Shown piece after piece: positions 62,885-64,000 of a stretch of 64,000 nucleotides of DNA (the first letter of the stretch is position 1; each line of letters opens with the position of its first letter). The position numbers were made by a program, and so were the translations under genes. The DNA comes from Bacteroidota bacterium (GTDB lineage: Bacteria; Bacteroidota; Ignavibacteria; Kryptoniales; JAKASW01). The notes beneath the pieces are model-generated. The model was not told where the DNA came from. It worked only from the letters and a program-made list of their open reading frames with translations, and did not search any database. The DNA lies in NCBI GenBank assembly GCA_021845665.1, contig JAJZVO010000010.1, positions 30,386 through 94,385 of the forward strand. Reading direction: 5' to 3'.

Positions 62885-64000
62885 ATGAAACGACACAAGG
62901 GGAAAATGCTTTTTGTCTCCTTGTGCGTGTCGCTGCTTGCCGCTTTCATTATATATCCTACGGCATGTCCGGCGGCTCAGAAGCCGACCGGGCCAGATAC
63001 ACTGGCGCTTGTAGACGGCAAGCCTATAACGGGCGAAGAGTTCCGTGCCAGGTTTGAGATGTCCCTCTATCCGGGTAAAGACGACCCGACGCTGCTCGCC
63101 GAAACGAAGCGCGAATTTCTCTATTCGATGATCGCGGAGAAGCTCCTTTCGCAGGCAGCGCTCCATTCGAATCTCCCCGTCACGCCGGCAGAAAAGATCG
63201 TCAAGGAGGAAATGCAGGATGTTTTCATGAGAGACGCGCTCTTCCGGAAAGAGGTCATGCCGCTCGCGAAAGTAAGCAAGCAGGAGATACTCCACGGGTT
63301 TAAGATTTCGATTTACAAGTATATCGTCGATGCGTTTTATTTCACGGCGGACAAATCGACCGCCTGGAGTTTCTACTGGGCGCTTCATGGCAAGGGTGCT
63401 CCAAATATCTATTCGCTCGCGAAGAGCCTCGACATCCGTCACGACACTCTTGAGATTCCCTATGGGGAGTCGACTTCTGCGATAGAAAATGCCTTCTTCG
63501 GTCAGAAGAGGGGATTTATTTCAAAGCCTGCTCCTACGGTGGACGGACTCGTGGTTTTCAGGGTTCTCGGGCGGCAGCTCAACCGGTATTTCATAAATGG
63601 ACCGCTCGACGCGAGATGGGAAAGGATCCGGCAGATACTTGTGAGCAGGAAGCAGGCGGAGCTCGGGAACGAATACGTTGAAAAGATAATGGGGAGCACG
63701 GTAGTCCACGTCAATTACGATGCCTTTCGGCCGCTGGTCTACGACATCCAGAAGATTTTTGAGAACCAAAAGCGGCTCGTCTCGAGTTCGGGCTATCAGC
63801 TCTACCCGCAGGATCTTGTGCGGCTCGGGGAAGATTTTTCCGCCGATCTCGATAAGCCGTTTCTGACTTTTCCTGGAGGTGATCTGACTCTTTCGCAGGT
63901 TTTCCAGAGGCTTCCGATGGCGATGTTTGTGTCCGGGGACACGACTCTTCCTGCGATTACTTTCGCGCTCCACTCTTCTTTAAGATTCATTTCACAGAAC
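62885..64000 (+). CDS. SurA-like periplasmic foldase, N-terminal part (runs off window)
   Basis: At least 372 residues; the gene continues past the end. AAAGGTG precedes the ATG at 62885. A hydrophobic leader (MLFVSLCVSLLAAFIIYPTA, then C) is followed by a SurA_N-like opening: LALVDGKPITGEEFRARFEM, KREFLYSMIAEKLLSQAALH, then a long helical part and a domain with YGESTSAIENAFFGQKRG that may be a degenerate or genuine parvulin-type isomerase module. By family it is a periplasmic chaperone/peptidyl-prolyl isomerase for secreted or outer-membrane proteins. It follows the amylase after 68 bases; the broken copy at 25729-26200 also follows an amylase, which suggests a foldase dedicated to the enzyme. 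Confidence 0.75.
   Translation, partial: MKRHKGKMLFVSLCVSLLAAFIIYPTACPAAQKPTGPDTLALVDGKPITGEEFRARFEMSLYPGKDDPTLLAETKREFLYSMIAEKLLSQAALHSNLPVTPAEKIVKEEMQDVFMRDALFRKEVMPLAKVSKQEILHGFKISIYKYIVDAFYFTADKSTAWSFYWALHGKGAPNIYSLAKSLDIRHDTLEIPYGESTSAIENAFFGQKRGFISKPAPTVDGLVVFRVLGRQLNRYFINGPLDARWERIRQILVSRKQAELGNEYVEKIMGSTVVHVNYDAFRPLVYDIQKIFENQKRLVSSSGYQLYPQDLVRLGEDFSADLDKPFLTFPGGDLTLSQVFQRLPMAMFVSGDTTLPAITFALHSSLRFISQN

Overview
The window reads as a chromosomal stretch of an uncultured bacterium of the Bacteroidota/Ignavibacteriota/Kapabacteria (FCB) branch. The main evidence is five secreted proteins ending in a type IX secretion (T9SS) type-A sorting domain (NYPNPFNP... then a C-terminal ...LLK or ...MIK), a PorV-like outer-membrane protein, and a TonB receptor with an N-terminal carboxypeptidase-regulatory-like domain. 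The base composition looks moderately GC-rich by eye (not computed). No rRNA, tRNA, CRISPR array or insertion sequence was recognised.

Region by region. (1) 1-9300: deoxysugar and lactate catabolism plus amino-sugar/fucose hydrolases. It holds the end of a sodium/solute symporter, a small membrane protein, a rhamnulose-phosphate aldolase/lactaldehyde dehydrogenase fusion (RhaEW type), LutC, a LutB-LutA fusion, a GH20 hexosaminidase and a GH29 fucosidase. (2) 9500-22000: housekeeping and respiration. It holds cytochrome bd oxidase (cydAB), a DEAD-box helicase, a cysteine-less isochorismatase-fold protein, a small exported protein, a large PAS/GAF hybrid histidine kinase, a decayed MFS transporter with an adjacent inverted repeat, and an octaheme cytochrome c. 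(3) 22000-32730: two paralogous GH31 alpha-glycosidases face each other across a strikingly decayed maltose-type cluster. Fragments of lacI, a secreted GH13 amylase, a SurA-like foldase, malE, malF, malG and a second GH13 enzyme are joined in conserved order, followed by a full-length MalK-type ATPase whose LSGGQ signature reads LPGGQ. (4) 33200-37620: a membrane-anchored sugar-binding protein with no permease, a histidine kinase and a sigma-54-dependent NtrC-type regulator, which look like a three-component sugar sensor. (5) 37800-64000: an alpha-glucan/dextran utilisation locus. A first probable operon (37841-51217) encodes a sodium/sugar symporter, a six-hairpin glycosidase, a TonB receptor, a very large surface protein, a PorV-like protein and a T9SS carbohydrate-binding protein, and ends at a perfect 12-bp hairpin. 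A second encodes a GH66 dextranase and a WNPD-repeat protein with a 4-base overlap. A third encodes a propeller-like protein, an SGNH hydrolase, a T9SS GH13 amylase and a SurA-like foldase that runs off the window.

Working model: the sensor module detects a sugar at the membrane and, through the sigma-54 activator, switches on the downstream glucan operon (a -24/-12-like element lies at 37647). Surface enzymes exported by T9SS cut alpha-glucan or dextran, the TonB receptor with its companion surface protein imports oligosaccharides without any SusD, and the symporter takes up the product. The broken cluster in region 3 has the same amylase-foldase gene order as the intact pair at the window's end, so it is likely an older, degenerating relative of that system.
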